Source: Ectobius pallidus (lineage: Eukaryota > Arthropoda > Insecta > Blattodea > Ectobiidae). Taken from it: 64,000 nucleotides of DNA. The stretch spans positions 1,860,001 to 1,924,000 of the forward strand of contig CAXKWD010000014.1 in NCBI GenBank assembly GCA_964059195.1. The letters are read 5' to 3'. Made by a program: the position numbers and the translations under genes. The number at the start of each line of letters is the position of its first letter. Position 1 is the first letter of the stretch. Of the stretch, positions 25,201 through 39,346 are shown one piece after another. The notes under the pieces are model-generated. The model had not been told where the DNA came from and ran no database searches. It was given only the letters and a program-made list of their open reading frames with translations.

Positions 25201-28200
25201 CTTTTAAAAAAAGATACTGTTGCGTAGCAATGTCAATTTCTGACACGAAACCTTTACTTTTCAATGCATTTTCCAACGTCAAAACTTCTTCCTAGCAATT
25301 TAATTTTTAAAGACAATTTGGCTGCCTATCAATGTAATTTTTCTATCACGAATGTTTTGCCTAACCATGCCAGTCTAAACCGGAAACTGTTGCCTAGCAA
25401 TGAAGTTTTAAAACACCTGACTGTTGCTTAGCAATGACATTTTGAATAAGAAACTGTAGCTTAGCAATGCCATCTCCAAATACGAAACTGTTGCCTAGCA
25501 ATGTCATCTATAAGGAATACCCTTTTATCCCTCAATGATCAATACATACAATGAAAATATCGGTGATATGCTAATGGCATAACAGGGGTTGTAAATTTTT
25601 CTTTAATAGAAAAGAATACTGTTGCCTAGCAATGAGTTTCAAAACACGAAAGTGTTGCCTAGCAATGCCATTTTAAACCGGAAACTGTTGCCTAGCAATG
25701 CCATCAAAAAGAACTGTTGATTAGCAATGTCATTTTTGAACACAATATTGCTACCTATTTAAAGCTTTTAAAAAAATATACTGTTGCGTAGCAATGTCAA
25801 TTTCTGACACGAAACCTTTACCTTTCAATGCATTTTCCAAAGTCGAAACTTCTTCCTAGCAATGTAATTTTTAAAGACAATTTGGCTGCCTATCAACGTA
25901 ATTTTTCTATCACGAATGTTTTTCCTAGCCATGCCAGTCTAAACCGGAAACTGTAGACTAGCAATGAAGTTTTATAACACCTGACTGTTGCTTAGCAATG
26001 ACATTTTGAATAAGAAACTGTAGCTTAGCAATGCCATCTCCAAATACGAAACTGTTGCCTAGCAATGTCATCTATAAGGAATAGTTCTTAATCCTTCAAT
26101 GATCAATACATACAATGAAAATATCGGTGATATGATAATGTCAAAACATGGGTTGTAAATTTTACTTTAATAGAAAGAATACTTCTGCCTAGCAATGAGT
26201 TTTAAAACACGAAAGTGTTGCCTGGCAATGCCATTTTAAACCAGAAACTGTTGCCTAGCAATGTCATCAAAAAGAACTGTTGCTTAGCAATGTCATCTTT
26301 AACACAATATTGCTACCTATTTAAAGCTTTTAAAAAAAGATACTGTTGCCTAGCAATGTCAATTTCTGACACGAAACCTTTACCTTTCAATGCATTTTCC
26401 AAAGTCAAATCTTCTTCCTAGCAATTTAATTTTTAAAGACAATTTGGCTGCCTATCAATGTAATTTTTCTATCACGAATGTTTTACCTAACCATGCCAGT
26501 CTAAACCGGAAACTGTTGCCTAGCAATGAAGTTTTAAAACACCTGACTGTTGCTTAGCAATGACATTTTGAATAAGAAACTGTAGCTTAGCAATGCCATC
26601 CCCAAATACGAAACTGTTGCCTAGCAATGTCATCTATAAGGAATACCATTTAATCCCTCAATGATCAATACATACAATGAAAATATCGGTGATATGCTAA
26701 TGGCATTAGAGGGGTTGTAAATTTTTCTTTAATAGAAAAGAATACTGTTGCCTAGCAATGAGTTTTAAAACACGAAACTGTTGCCTAGCAATGCCATTTT
26801 AAACCGGAAACTGTTGCCTAGCAATGCCATCAAAAAGAACTGTTGCTTAGCAATGTAATTTTAAACACAATATTGCTACCTATTATAAACTTTTAAATAA
26901 TATACTGTTGCGTAGCAATGTCAATTTCAGACACGAAACTTTTACCTTTCAATGCACTTTTGAAAGTCGAAACATTTATCCTACCAATGTAATTTTTAAA
27001 TACAATTTTACTGCCTAACAATGTAATTTTTCTATCACGAAAGTTTTCCCTAGCCATGCCAGTCTAAAAGGAAACTGTAGCCTAGCAATGAAGTTTTAAA
27101 ACACCTGACTGTTTCTTAGCAATGACATTTTGAACAAGATACTGTAGCTTAGCAATGCCATCTCCAAATACGAAACTGTTGCCTAGCAATGTCATCTATA
27201 AGGAATAGTTTTTAATCCCTCAATGATCAATACATACAATGAAAATATCGGTGATATGCTAATGGCAAAACATGGGTTGTAAATTTTGCTTTAATAGAAA
27301 GAATACAGTTGCCTAGCAATGAGATTTAAAACACGAAAGTGTTGCCTAGCAATGCCATTTTAATCCGCAGACTGTTGCCTAGCAATGTCATCAAAAAGAA
27401 CTGTTGCTTAGCAATGTCATTTTTAAACACAATATTGCTACCTATTATAAACTTTTAAAAATATACTGTTGTGTAGCAATGTTAATTTCAGACACAAAAC
27501 TTTTACTTTTCAATGCATTTTTCAAAGTCGAAACTTTTTCCTAGCAATGTAATTTTTAAAGACGATTTGGCTGCTTAACAATGTAATTTTTCTATAACGA
27601 AAGTTTTGCCTAGCCATGCCAGTCTAAACCGGAACTGTTGCCTAGCAATTAAGTTTTAAAACACCTGACTCTTGCTTAGCAATGACATTTTGAACAAGAA
27701 ACTGTAGCTTAGCAATGCCATCTCCAAATACGAAACTGTTGCCTAGCAATGTCATCTATAAGGAATAGTTTTTAATCCTTCAATGATCAATACATACAAT
27801 GAAAATATCGGTGATATGCTAATGTCAAGACATGGGTTGTAAATTTTACTTTAATAGAAAGAATACTGCTGCCTAGCAATGAGTTTTAAAACACGAAAGT
27901 GTTGCCTGGCAATGCCATTTTAAACCAGAAACTGTTGCCTAGCAATGTCATCAAAAAGAACTGTTGCTTAGCAATGTCATCTTTAACACAATATTGCTAC
28001 CTATTTAAAGCTTTTAAAAAAAGATACTGTTGCGTAGCAATGTCAATTTCTGACACGAAACCTTTACCTTTCAATGCATTTTCCAAAGTCAAAACTTCTT
28101 CCTAGCAATGTAATTTTTAAAGATAATTTGGCTGCCTATCAATGTAATTTTTCTATCACGAATGTTTTGCCTAACCATGCCAGTCTAAACCGGAAACTGT

Positions 28201-28960
28201 TGCCTAGCAATGAAGTTTTAAATCACCTGACTGTTGCTTAGCAATGACATTTTGAATAAGAAACTGTAGCTTAGCAATGCCATCTCCAAATACGAAACTG
28301 TTGCCTAGCAATGTCATCTATAACGAATAGTTTTTAATCCTTCAATGATCAATAGATACAATGAAAATATCGGTGATATGCTAATGGCAAAACATGGGTT
28401 GTAAATTTTACTTTAATAGAAAGAATACTGTTGCCTAGCAATGAGTTTTAAAACAAGAAAGTGTTGCCTAGCAATGCCATTTTAAACCAGAAACTGTTGC
28501 CTAGAAATGTCATCAAAAAGAACTGTTGCTTAGCAATGTCATTTTTGAACACAATATTGCTACCTATTAATAGCTTTTAAAAAAGATACTGTTGCGTATT
28601 AATGTCAATTTCTGACACGAAACCTTTACCTTTCAATGCATTTTCCAAAGTCGAAACTTCTTCCTAGCAATGTAATTTTTAAAGACAATTTGGCTGCCTA
28701 TCAACGTAATTTTTCTATCACGAATGTTTTTCCTAGCCATGCCAGTCTAAACCGGAAACTGTAGCCTAGCAATGAGGTTTTAAAACACCTGACTGTTGCT
28801 TAGCAATGACATTTAGAACAAGAAACTGTAGCTTAGCAATGCCATCTCCAAATACGAAACTGTTGCCTAGCAATGTCATCTATAAGGAATAGTTTTTAAT
28901 CCTTCAATGATCAATAGATACAATGAAAATATCGGTGATATGCTATGTCAAAACATGGGT
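22250..28960 (+). repeat. HOR block: twelve monomers, 6711 bp, first copy
   Basis: Monomers start at 22250, 22812, 23375, 23903, 24465, 25028, 25590, 26154, 26716, 27278, 27838 and 28400. From about 22340 to about 25907 the block recurs at about 29051-32618 (offset 6711) with only scattered substitutions. The shared part includes a 528-bp deletion monomer (23375) and the unusual GCGTATTAATG core. Monomers at 23903, 25028, 26154 and 27838 share the TGCCTGGCAATGCC variant, which removes a TAG and leaves a spurious 68-codon open frame. No gene was seen. Confidence 0.85.
23375..23902 (+). repeat. 528-bp monomer lacking one subunit
   Basis: TTGCTTAGCAATACCATCTCC at 23770-23790 joins the start of the subunit normally followed by ACATTTTGAA directly to the CCATCTCC of the next one. 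One unit of about 34 bp is therefore missing. The join lies within the shared GCTTAGCAAT core. The same deletion recurs at 30086-30613, in the 6711-bp-offset copy. Confidence 0.88.
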
Positions 28961-31900
28961 TGTAAATTTTACTTTAATAGAAAGAATACTGTTGCCTAGC
29001 AGTGAGTTTTAAAACACGAAAGTGTTGCCTAGCAATGCCATTTTAAACCGGAAACTGTTGCCTAGCAATGTCCTCAAAAAGAACTGTTGCTTAGCAATGG
29101 CATTTTTAAACACAATATTGCTACCTATTAAAAGCTTTTAAAAAAGATACTGTTGCGTATTAATGTCAATTTCTGACACGAAACCTTTACCTTTCAATGC
29201 ATTTTCCAAAGTCGAAACTTCTTCCTAGCAATGTAATTTTTAAAGACAATTTGGCTGCCTATCAACGTAATTTTTCTATCACGAATGTTTTTCCTAGCCA
29301 TGCCAGTCTAAACCGGAAACTGTAGCCTAGAAATGAAGTTTTAAAACACCTGACTGTTGCTTAGCAATGACATTTTGAACAAGAAACTGTAGCTTAGCAA
29401 TGCCATCTCCAAATACGAAACTGTTGCCTAGCAATGTTATCTATAAGGAATAGTTTTTAATCCTTCAATGATCAATACATACAATGAAAATATCGGTGAT
29501 ATGCTAATGTCAAAACATGGGTTGTAAATTTTACTTTAATAGAAAGAATACTGTAGCCTAGCAATTAGTTTTAAAACACGAAAGTGTTGCCTAGCAATGC
29601 CATTTTAAACCGGAAACTGTTGCCTAGCAATGTCCTCAAAAAGAACTGTTGCTTAGCAATGGCATTTTTAAACACAATATTGCTACCTATTAAAAGCTTT
29701 TAAAAAAAGATACTGTTGCGTAGCAATGTCAATTTCTGACACGAAACCTTTACCATTCAATGAATTTTCCAAAGTCGAAACTTCTTCCTAGCAATGTAAT
29801 TTTTAAAGACAATTTGGCTACCTAACAGTGTAATTTTTCTATCCCGAATGTTTTGCCTAGCCATGCCACTCTAAACCGGAAACTGTTTCCTAGCATTGAA
29901 GTTTTATAACACCTGACTGTTGCTTAGCAATGACATTTTGAATAAGAAACTGTAGCTTAGCAATGGCATCTCCAAATACGAAACTGTTGCCTAGCAATGT
30001 CTTCTATAAGGAATAGCCTTTAATCCCTCAATGATCAATACATACAATGAAAATATCGGTGATATGCTAATGGCATAACAGGGGTTGTAAATTTTTCTTT
30101 AATAGAAAAGAATACTGTTGCCTAGCAATGAGTTTTAAAACACGAAACTGTTGCCTAGCAATGCCATTTTAAACCGGAAACTGTTGCCTAGCAATGCCAT
30201 CAAAAAGAACTGTTGCTTAGCAATGTAATTTTAAACACAATATTGCTACCTATTATAAACTTTTAAATAATATACTGTTGCGTAGCAATGTCAATTTCAG
30301 ACACGAAACTTTTACCTTTCAATGCATTTTTGAAAGTCGAAACTTTTTCCTACCAATGTAATTTTTAAATACAATTTGACTGCCTAACAATGAAATTTTT
30401 CTATCACGAAAGTTTTCCCTAGCCATGCCAGTCTAAAAGGAAACTGTAGCCTAGCAATGAAGTTTTAAAACACCTGACTGTTGCTTAGCAATACCATCTC
30501 CAAATACGAAACTGTTGCCTAGCAATGTCATCTATAAGGAATAGTTTTTAATCCCTCAATGATCAATACATACAATGAAAATATCGGTGATATGCTAATG
30601 TCAAGACATGGGTTGTAAATTTTACTTTAATAGAAAGAATACTGCTGCCTAGCAATGAGTTTTAAAACACGAAAGTGTTGCCTGGCAATGCCATTTTAAA
30701 CCAGAAACTGTTGCCTAGCAATGTCATCAAAAAGAACTGTTGCTTAGCAATGTCATCTTTAACACAATATTGCTACCTATTTAAAGCTTTTAAAAAAAGA
30801 TACTGTCGCGTAGCAATGTCAATTTCTGACACGAAACCTTTACCTTTCAATGCATTTTCCAAAGTCAAAACTTCTTCCTAGCAATGTAATTTTTAAAGAC
30901 AATTTGGCTGCCTATCAATGTAATTTTTCTATCACGAATGTTTTGCCTAACCATGCCAGTCTAAACCGGAAACTGTTGCCTAGCAATGAAGTTTTAAAAC
31001 ACCTGACTGTTGCTTAGCAATTACATTTTGAATAAGAAACTGTAGCTTAGCAATGCCATCTCCAAATACGAAACTGTTGCCTAGCAATGTCATCTATAAG
31101 GAATACTCTTTAATCCCTCAATGATCAATACATACAATGAAAATATCGGTGATATGCTAATGTCAAAACATGGGTTGTAAATTTTACTTTAATAGAAAGA
31201 ATACTGTTGCCTAGCAATTAGTTTTAAAACACGAAAGTGTTGCCTAGCAATGCCAATTTAAACCGGAAACTGTTGCCTAGCAATGTCCTCAAAAAGAACT
31301 GTTGCTTAGCAATGGCATTTTTAAACACAATATTGCTACCTATTAAAAGCTTTTAAAAAAAGATACTGTTGCGTAGCGATGTCAATTTCTGACACGAAAC
31401 CTTTAACTTTCAATGCATTTTTCAAATTCGAAACTTCTTCCTAGCAATGTAATTTTTAAAGACAATTTGGCTACCTAACAATGTAATTTTTCTATCACGA
31501 ATGTTTTGCCTAGTCATGTCAGTCTAAACCGGAAACTGTTGCCTAACAATGAAGTTTTATAACACCTGACTGTTGCTTAGCAATGACATTTTGAATAAGA
31601 AACTGTAGCTTAGCAATGCCATCTCCAAATACGAAACTGTTGCCTAGCAATGTCATCTATAATGAATAGTTCTTAATCCTTCAATGATCAATACATACAA
31701 TGAAAATATCGGTGATATGCTAATGTCAAAACATGGGTTGTAAATTTTACTTTAATAGAAAGAATACTGCTGCCTAGCAATGAGTTTTAAAACACGAAAG
31801 TGTTGCCTGGCAATGCCATTTTAAACCAGAAACTGTTGCCTAGCAATGTCATCAAAAAGAACTGTTGCTTAGCAATGTCATCTTTAACGCAATATTGCTA

Positions 31901-34900
31901 CCTATTTAAAGCTTTTAAAAAAAGATACTGTTGCGTAGCAATGTCAATTTCTGACACGAAACCTTTACTTTTCAATGCATTTTCCAACGTCAAAACTTCT
32001 TCCTAGCAATTTAATTTTTAAAGACAATTTGGCTGCCTATCAATGTAATTTTTCTATCACGAATGTTTTGCCTAACCATGCCAGTCTAAACCGGAAACTG
32101 TTGCCTAGCAATGAAGTTTTAAAACACCTGACTGTTGCTTAGCAATGACATTTTGAATAAGAAACTGTAGCTTAGCAATGCCATCTCCAAATACGAAACT
32201 GTTGCCTAGCAATGTCATCTATAAGGAATACCCTTTTATCCCTCAATGATCAATACATACAATGAAAATATCGGTGATATGCTAATGGCATAACAGGGGT
32301 TGTAAATTTTTCTTTAATAGAAAAGAATACTGTTGCCTAGCAATGAGTTTCAAAACACGAAAGTGTTGCCTAGCAATGCCATTTTAAACCGGAAACTGTT
32401 GCCTAGCAATGCCATCAAAAAGAACTGTTGATTAGCAATGTCATTTTTGAACACAATATTGCTACCTATTTAAAGCTTTTAAAAAAATATACTGTTGCGT
32501 AGCAATGTCAATTTCTGACACGAAACCTTTACCTTTCAATGCATTTTCCAAAGTCGAAACTTCTTCCTAGCAATGTAATTTTTAAAGACAATTTGGCTGC
32601 CTATCAACGTAATTTTTCAATCACGAATGTTTTTCCTAGCCATGCCAGTCTAAACCGGAAACTGTAGCCTAGCAATGAAGTGTTAAAACACCTGACTGTT
32701 GCTTAGCAATGACATTTTGAACAAGAAACTGTAGCTTAGCAATGCCATCTCCAAATATGAAACTGTTGCCTAGCAATGTCATCTATAAGGAATAGTTTTT
32801 TATCCTTCAATGATCAATACATACAATGAAAATATCGGTGATATGCTAATGTCAAAAGATGGGTTGTAAATTTTACTTTAATAGAAAGAATACTGTTGCC
32901 TAGCAATTAGTTTTAAAACACGAACGTGTTGCCTAGCAATGCCATTTTAAACCGGAAACTGTTGCCTAGCAATGTCCTCAAAAAGAACTGTTGCTTAGCA
33001 ATGTCATTTTTAAACACAATATTGCTACCTATTATAAACTTTTAAAAATATACTGTTGTGTAGCAATGTTAATTTCAGACACAAAACTTTTACTTTTCAA
33101 TGCATTTTTCAAAGTCGAAACTTTTTCCTAGCAATGTAATTTTTAAAGACGATTTGGCTGCTTAACAATGTAATTTTTCTATAACGAAAGTTTTGCCTAG
33201 CCATGCCAGTCTAAACCGGAACTGTTGCCTAGCAATTATGTTTTAAAACACCTGACTCTTGCTTAGCAATGACATTTTGAACAAGAAACTGTAGCTTAGC
33301 AATGCCATCTCCAAATACGAAACTGTTGCCTAGCAATGTCATCTATAAGGAATAGTTTTTAATCCTTCAATGATCAATACATACAATGAAAATATCGGTG
33401 ATATGCTAATGTCAAGACATGGGTTGTAAATTTTACTTTAATAGAAAGAATACTGCTGCCTAGCAATGAGTTTTAAAACACGAAAGTGTTGCCTGGCAAT
33501 GCCATTTTAAACCAGAAACTGTTGCCTAGCAATGTCATCAAAAAGAACTGTTGCTTAGCAATGTCATCTTTAACACAATATTGCTACCTATTTAAAGCTT
33601 TTAAAAAAAGATACTGTTGCGTAGCAATGTCAATTTCTGACACGAAACCTTTACCTTTCAATGCATTTTCCAAAGTCAAAACTTCTTCCTAGCAATGTAA
33701 TTTTTAAAGATAATTTGGCTGCCTATCAATGTAATTTTTCTATCACGAATGTTTTGCCTAACCATGCCAGTCTAAACCGGAAACTGTTGCCTAGCAATGA
33801 AGTTTTAAAACACCTGACTGTTGCTTAGCAATGACATTTTGAATAAGAAACTGTAGCTTAGCAATGCCATCTCCAAATACGAAACTGTTGCCTAGCAATG
33901 TCATCTATAACGAATAGTTTTTAATCCTTCAATGATCAATAGATACAATGAAAATATCGGTGATATGCTAATGGCAAAACATGGGTTGTAAATTTTACTT
34001 TAATAGAAAGAATACTGTTGCCTAGCAATGAGTTTTAAAACAAGAAAGTGTTGCCTAGCAATGCCATTTTAAACCAGAAACTGTTGCCTAGCAATGTCAT
34101 CAAAAAGAACTGTTGCTTAGCAATGTCATTTTTGAACACAATATTGCTACCTATTAATAGCTTTTAAAAAAGATACTGTTGCGTAGCAATGTCAATTTCT
34201 GACACGAAACCTTTACCTTTCAATGCATTTTCCAAAGTCGAAACTTCTTCCTAGCAATGTAATTTTTAAAGACAATTTGGCTGCCTATCAACGTAATTTT
34301 TCAATCACGAATGTTTTTCCTAGCCATGCCAGTCTAAACCGGAAACTGTAGCCTAGCAATGAAGTGTTAAAACACCTGACTGTTGCTTAGCAATGACATT
34401 TTGAACAAGAAACTGTAGCTTAGCAATGCCATCTCCAAATATGAAACTGTTGCCTAGCAATGTCATCTATAAGGAATAGTTTTTTATCCTTCAATGATCA
34501 ATACATACAATGAAAATATCGGTGATATGCTAATGTCAAAAGATGGGTTGTAAATTTTACTTTAATAGAAAGAATACTGTTGCCTAGCAATTAGTTTTAA
34601 AACACGAACGTGTTGCCTAGCAATGCCATTTTAAACCGGAAACTGTTGCCTAGCAATGTCCTCAAAAAGAACTGTTGCTTAGCAATGGCATTTTTAAACA
34701 CAATATTGCTACCTATTAAAAGCTTTTAAAAAAATATACTGTTGCGTAGCAATGTCAATTTCTGACACGAAACCTTTACCTTTCAATGCATTTTTCAAAT
34801 TCGAAACTTCTTCCTAGCAATGTAATTTTTAAAGACAATTTGGCTACCTAACAATGTAATTTTTCTATCACGAATGTTTTGCCTAGTCATGCCAGTCTAA

Positions 34901-35111
34901 ACCGGAAACTGTTGCCTAACAATGAAGTTTTATAACACCTGACTGTTGCTTAGCAATGACATTTTGAATAAGAAACTGTAGCTTAGCAATGCCATCTCCA
35001 AATACAAAACTTTTGCCTAGCAATGTCATCTATAAGGAATAGTTCTTAATCCTTCAATGATCAATACATACAATGAAAATATCGGTGATATTCTAATGTC
35101 AAAACATGGGT
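28961..35111 (+). repeat. HOR block: second copy of the 6711-bp unit, then rearranged
   Basis: Monomers start at 28961, 29523, 30086, 30614, 31176, 31739, 32301, 32865, 33425, 33987 and 34549. Up to about 32618 it follows the 22340-25907 order exactly. It then becomes a patchwork. About 33003-34180 matches about 27416-28593 (offset 5587), and about 34181-34686 is a nearby copy of about 32497-33002 (offset 1684). That last copy shares private variants: TTTTTCAATCACG, AAGTGTTAAAAC, AATATGAAACTG and AAAAGATGGG. No gene was seen. Confidence 0.83.
30086..30613 (+). repeat. 528-bp monomer, second copy of the one-subunit deletion
   Basis: It carries the same CTTAGCAATACCATCTCC join (near 30483-30500) as the monomer at 23375. 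It supports a single deletion event followed by duplication of a multi-kilobase block. Confidence 0.88.
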
Positions 35112-37923
35112 TGTAAATTTTACTTTAATAGAAAGAATACTGCTACCTAGCAATGAGTTTTAAAACACGAAAGTGTTGCCTGGCAATGCCATTTTAAACC
35201 AGAAACTGTTGCCTAGCAATGTCATCAAAAAGAACTGTTGCTTAGCAATGTCATCTTTAACACAATATTGCTACATATTTAAAGCTTTTAAAAAAAGATA
35301 CTGTTGCGTAGCAATGTCAATTTCTGACACGAAACCTTTACCTTTCAATGCATTTTCCAAAGTCAAAACTTCTTCCTAGCAATTTAATTTTTAAAGACAA
35401 TTTGGCTGCCTATCAATGTAATTTTTCTATCACGAATGTTTTGCCTAACCATGCCAGTCTAAACCGGAAACTGATGCCTAGCAATAAAGTTTTAAAACAC
35501 CTGACTGTTGCTTAGCAATGACATTTTGAATAAGAAACTGTAGCTTAGCAATGCCATCTTCAAATACGAAACTGTTGCCTAGCAATGTCATCTATAAGGA
35601 ATACCCTTTAATCCCTCAATGATCAATACATACAATGAAAATATCGGTGATATGCTAATGGCATAACAGGGGTTGTAAATTTTTCTTTAATAGAAAAGAA
35701 TACTGTTGCCTAGCAATGAGTTTCAAAACACGAAAGTGTTGCCTAGCAATGCCATTTTAAACCGGAAACTGTTGCCTAGCAATGCCATCAAAAAGAACTG
35801 TTGATTACCAATGTCATTTTTGAACACAATATTGCTACCTATTTAAAGCTTTTAAAAAAATATACTGTTGCGTAGCAATGTCAATTTCTGACACGAAACC
35901 TTTACCTTTCAATGCATTTTCCAAAGTCGAAACTTCTTCCTAGCAATGTAATTTTTAAAGACAATTTGGCTGCCTATCAACGTAATTTTTCTATCACGAA
36001 TGTTTTTCCTAGCCATGCCAGTCTAAACCGGAAACTGTAGCCTAGCAATGAAGTTTTAAAACACCTGACTGTTGCTTAGCAATGACATTTAGAACAAGAA
36101 ACTGTAGCTTAGCAATGCCATCTCCAAATACGAAACTGTTGCCTAGCAATGTCATCTATAAGGAATAGTTTTTAATCCTTCAATGATCAATACATACAAT
36201 GAAAATATCGGTGATATGCTAATGTCAAAACATGGCTTGTAAATTTTACTTTAATAGAAAGAATACTGCTGCCTAGCAATGAGTTTTAAAACACGAAAGT
36301 GTTGCCTAGCAATGCCATTTTAAACCAGAAACTGTTGCCTAGCAATGTCATCAAAAAGAACTGTTGCTTAGCAATGTCATTTTTGAACACAATATTGCTA
36401 CCTATTAAAAGCTTTTAAAAAAAGATACAGTTGCGTAGCAATGTCAATTTCTGACACGAAACCTTTACCTTTCAATGCATTTTCCAAAGTCGAAACTTCT
36501 TCCTAGCAATGTAATTTTTAAAGACAAATTGACAGCCTAACAATGTAATTTTTCTATCACGAAAGTTTTCCCTAGCCATGCCAGTCTAAAAAGAAACTGT
36601 AGCCTAGCAATGAAGTTTTAAAACACCTGACTGTTGCTTAGCAATGACATTTTGAACAAGAAACTGTAGCTTAGCAATGCCATCTCCAAATACGAAACTG
36701 TTGCCTAGGAATGTCATCTACAAGGAATAGTTTTTAATCCCTCAATGATCAATACATACAATGAAAATATCGGTGATATGCTAATGGCAAAACATGGGTT
36801 GTAAATTTTGCTTTAATAGAAAGAATACTGTTGCCTAGCAATTAGTTTTAAAACACGAAAGTGTTGCCTAGCAATGCCATTTTAAACCGGAAACTGTTGC
36901 CTAGCAATGTCATCAAAAAGAACTGTTGCTTAGCAATGTCATTTTTTAACACAATATTGCTACCTATTAAAAGCTTTTAAAAAAAGATACTGTTGCGTAG
37001 CAATGTCAATTTCTGACACGAAACCTTTACCTTTCAATGCATTTTCCAAAGTCAAAACTTCTTCCTAGCAATTTAATTTTTAAAGACAATTTGGCTGCCT
37101 ATCAATGTAATTTTTCCATCACGAATGTTTTGCCTAACCATGCCAGTCTAAAAAGAAACTGTAGCCTAGCAATGAAGTTTTAAAACACCTGACTGTTGCT
37201 TAGCAATGACATTTTGAACAAGAAACTGTAGCTTAGCAATGCCATCTCCAAATACGAAACTGTTGCCTAGGAATGTCATCTACAAGGAATAGTTTTTAAT
37301 CCCTCAATGATCAATACATACAATGAAAATATCGGTGATATGCTAATGTCAAAACATGGGTTGTAAATTTTACTTTAATAGAAAGAATACTGCTGCCTAG
37401 CAATGAGTTTTAAAACACGAAAGTGTTGCCTAGCAATGCCATTTTAAACCAGAAACTGTTGCCTAGCAATGTCATCAAAAAGAACTGTTGCTTAGCAATG
37501 TCATTTTTGAACACAATATTGCTACCTATTAAAAGCTTTTAAAAAAAGATACAGTTGCGTAGCAATGTCAATTTCTGACACGAAACCTTTACCTTTCAAT
37601 GCATTTTCCAAAGTCGAAACTTCTTCCTAGCAATGTAATTTTTAAAGACAAATTGACAGCCTAACAATGTAATTTTTCTATCACGAAAGTTTTCCCTAGC
37701 CATGCCAGTCTAAAAAGAAACTGTAGCCTAGCAATGAAGTTTTAAAACACCTGACTGTTGCTTAGCAATGACATTTTGAACAAGAAACTGTAGCTTAGCA
37801 ATGCCATCTCCAAATACGAAACTGTTGCCTAGCAATGTCATCTATAAGGAATAGTTTTTAATCCTTCAATGATCAATAGATACAATGAAAATATCGGTGA
37901 TATGCTAATGTCAAAACATGGTT

Positions 37924-38819
37924 TGTAAATTTTACTTTAATAGAAAGAATACTGTTGCTTAGCAATGAGTTTTAAAACACGAAAGTGTTGCCTAGCAATG
38001 CCATTTTAAACCGGAAACTGTTGCCTAGCAATGGCATCAAAAAGAACTGTTGCTTAGCAATGTAATTTTAAACACATTATTGCTACCTATTATAAACTTT
38101 TAAATAATATACTGTTGCGTAGCAATGTAAATTTCAGACACGAAACTTTTACCTTTCAATGGATTTTTTAAAGTCGAAACTTTTTCCTAGCAATGTAATT
38201 TTTAAATACAATTTGACTGCCTAACAATGTAATTTTTCTATCACGAAACTTTTCCCTAGCCATGCCAGTCTAAAAAGAAACTGTAGCCAAGCAATGAAGT
38301 TTTAAAACACCTGACTGTTGCTTAGCAATGACATTTTGAACAAGAAACTGTAGCTTAGCAATGCCAACTCCAAATACGAAACTGTTGCTTAGCAATGTCA
38401 TTTTTAAACACAATATTGCTACCTATTATAAACTTTTAAAAAATATACTGTTGCGTAGCAATGTCAATTTCAGACACGAAACTTTTACCTTTCAATGCAT
38501 TTTTGAAAGTCGAAACTTTTTCCTAGCAATGTAATTTTTAAATACAATTTGACTGCCTAACAATGTAATTTTTCTATCACGAAAGTTTTCCCTAGCCATG
38601 CCAGTCTAAAAGGAAACTGTAGCCTAGCAATGAAGTTTTAAAACACCTGACTGTTGCTTAGCAATGACATTTTGAACAAGAAACTGTAGCTTAGCAACGC
38701 CATCTCCAAATACGAAACTGTTGCCTAGCAATGTCATCTATAAGGAATAGTTTTTAATCCCTCAATGATCAATACATACAATGAAAATATCGGTGATATG
38801 CTAATGGCAAAACATGGGT
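37924..38819 (+). repeat. 896-bp expanded monomer (type a)
   Basis: This monomer is about 334 bp, or ten subunits, longer than normal. AATACGAAACTGTTGC, typical of the subunit about 450 bp into a monomer, is followed at 38388-38410 by TTAGCAATGTCATTTTTAAA, typical of the subunit about 125 bp in. The join is inside AACTGTTGC and flanking core bases (38379-38400). Intact copies are at 45865, 51223 and 59989, and a chimeric copy is at 42718. Unlike the 831-bp variant, this one has been carried along as a stable member of the higher-order unit. Confidence 0.9.
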
Positions 38820-39346
38820 TGTAAATTTTGCTTTAATAGAAAGAATACTGTTGCCTAGCAATGAGTTTTAAAACACGAAAGTGTTGCCTAGCAATGCCAT
38901 TTTAAACCGCAAACTGTTGCCTAGCTATGTCATCAAAAAGAACTGTTGCTTAGTAATGTCATTTGTAAACACAATATTGCTACCTATTATAAACTTTTAA
39001 AAATATACTGTTGTGTAGCAATGCATTTTTCAAATTCGAAACTTCTTCCTAGCAATGTAATTTTTAAAGACAATTTGGCTACCTAACAATGTAATTTTTC
39101 TATCACGAATGTTTTGCCTAGACATGCCAGTCTAAACCGGAAACTGTTGCCTAGCAATGAAGTTTTATAACACCTGACTGTTGCTTAGCAATGACATTTT
39201 GAACAAGAAACTTTAGCTTAGCAATGCCATCTCCAAATACGAAACTGTTGCCTAGCAATGTCATCTATAAGGAATAGTTTTTAATCCTTCAATGATCAAT
39301 ACATACAATGAAAATATCGGTGATATGCTAATGTCAAAACATGGGA
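38820..39346 (+). repeat. 527-bp monomer lacking one subunit (type b)
   Basis: TTGTGTAGCAATG at 39011-39023 is joined directly to CATTTTTCAAATTCG, skipping one subunit of about 34 bp. The same deletion is present at 46761-47287. The otherwise equivalent monomers at 52119 and 60885 are 561 bp and keep the missing subunit (TTAATTTCTGAAACG to CTTTCAATG). The deletion therefore separates two sublineages of type b. Confidence 0.88.
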
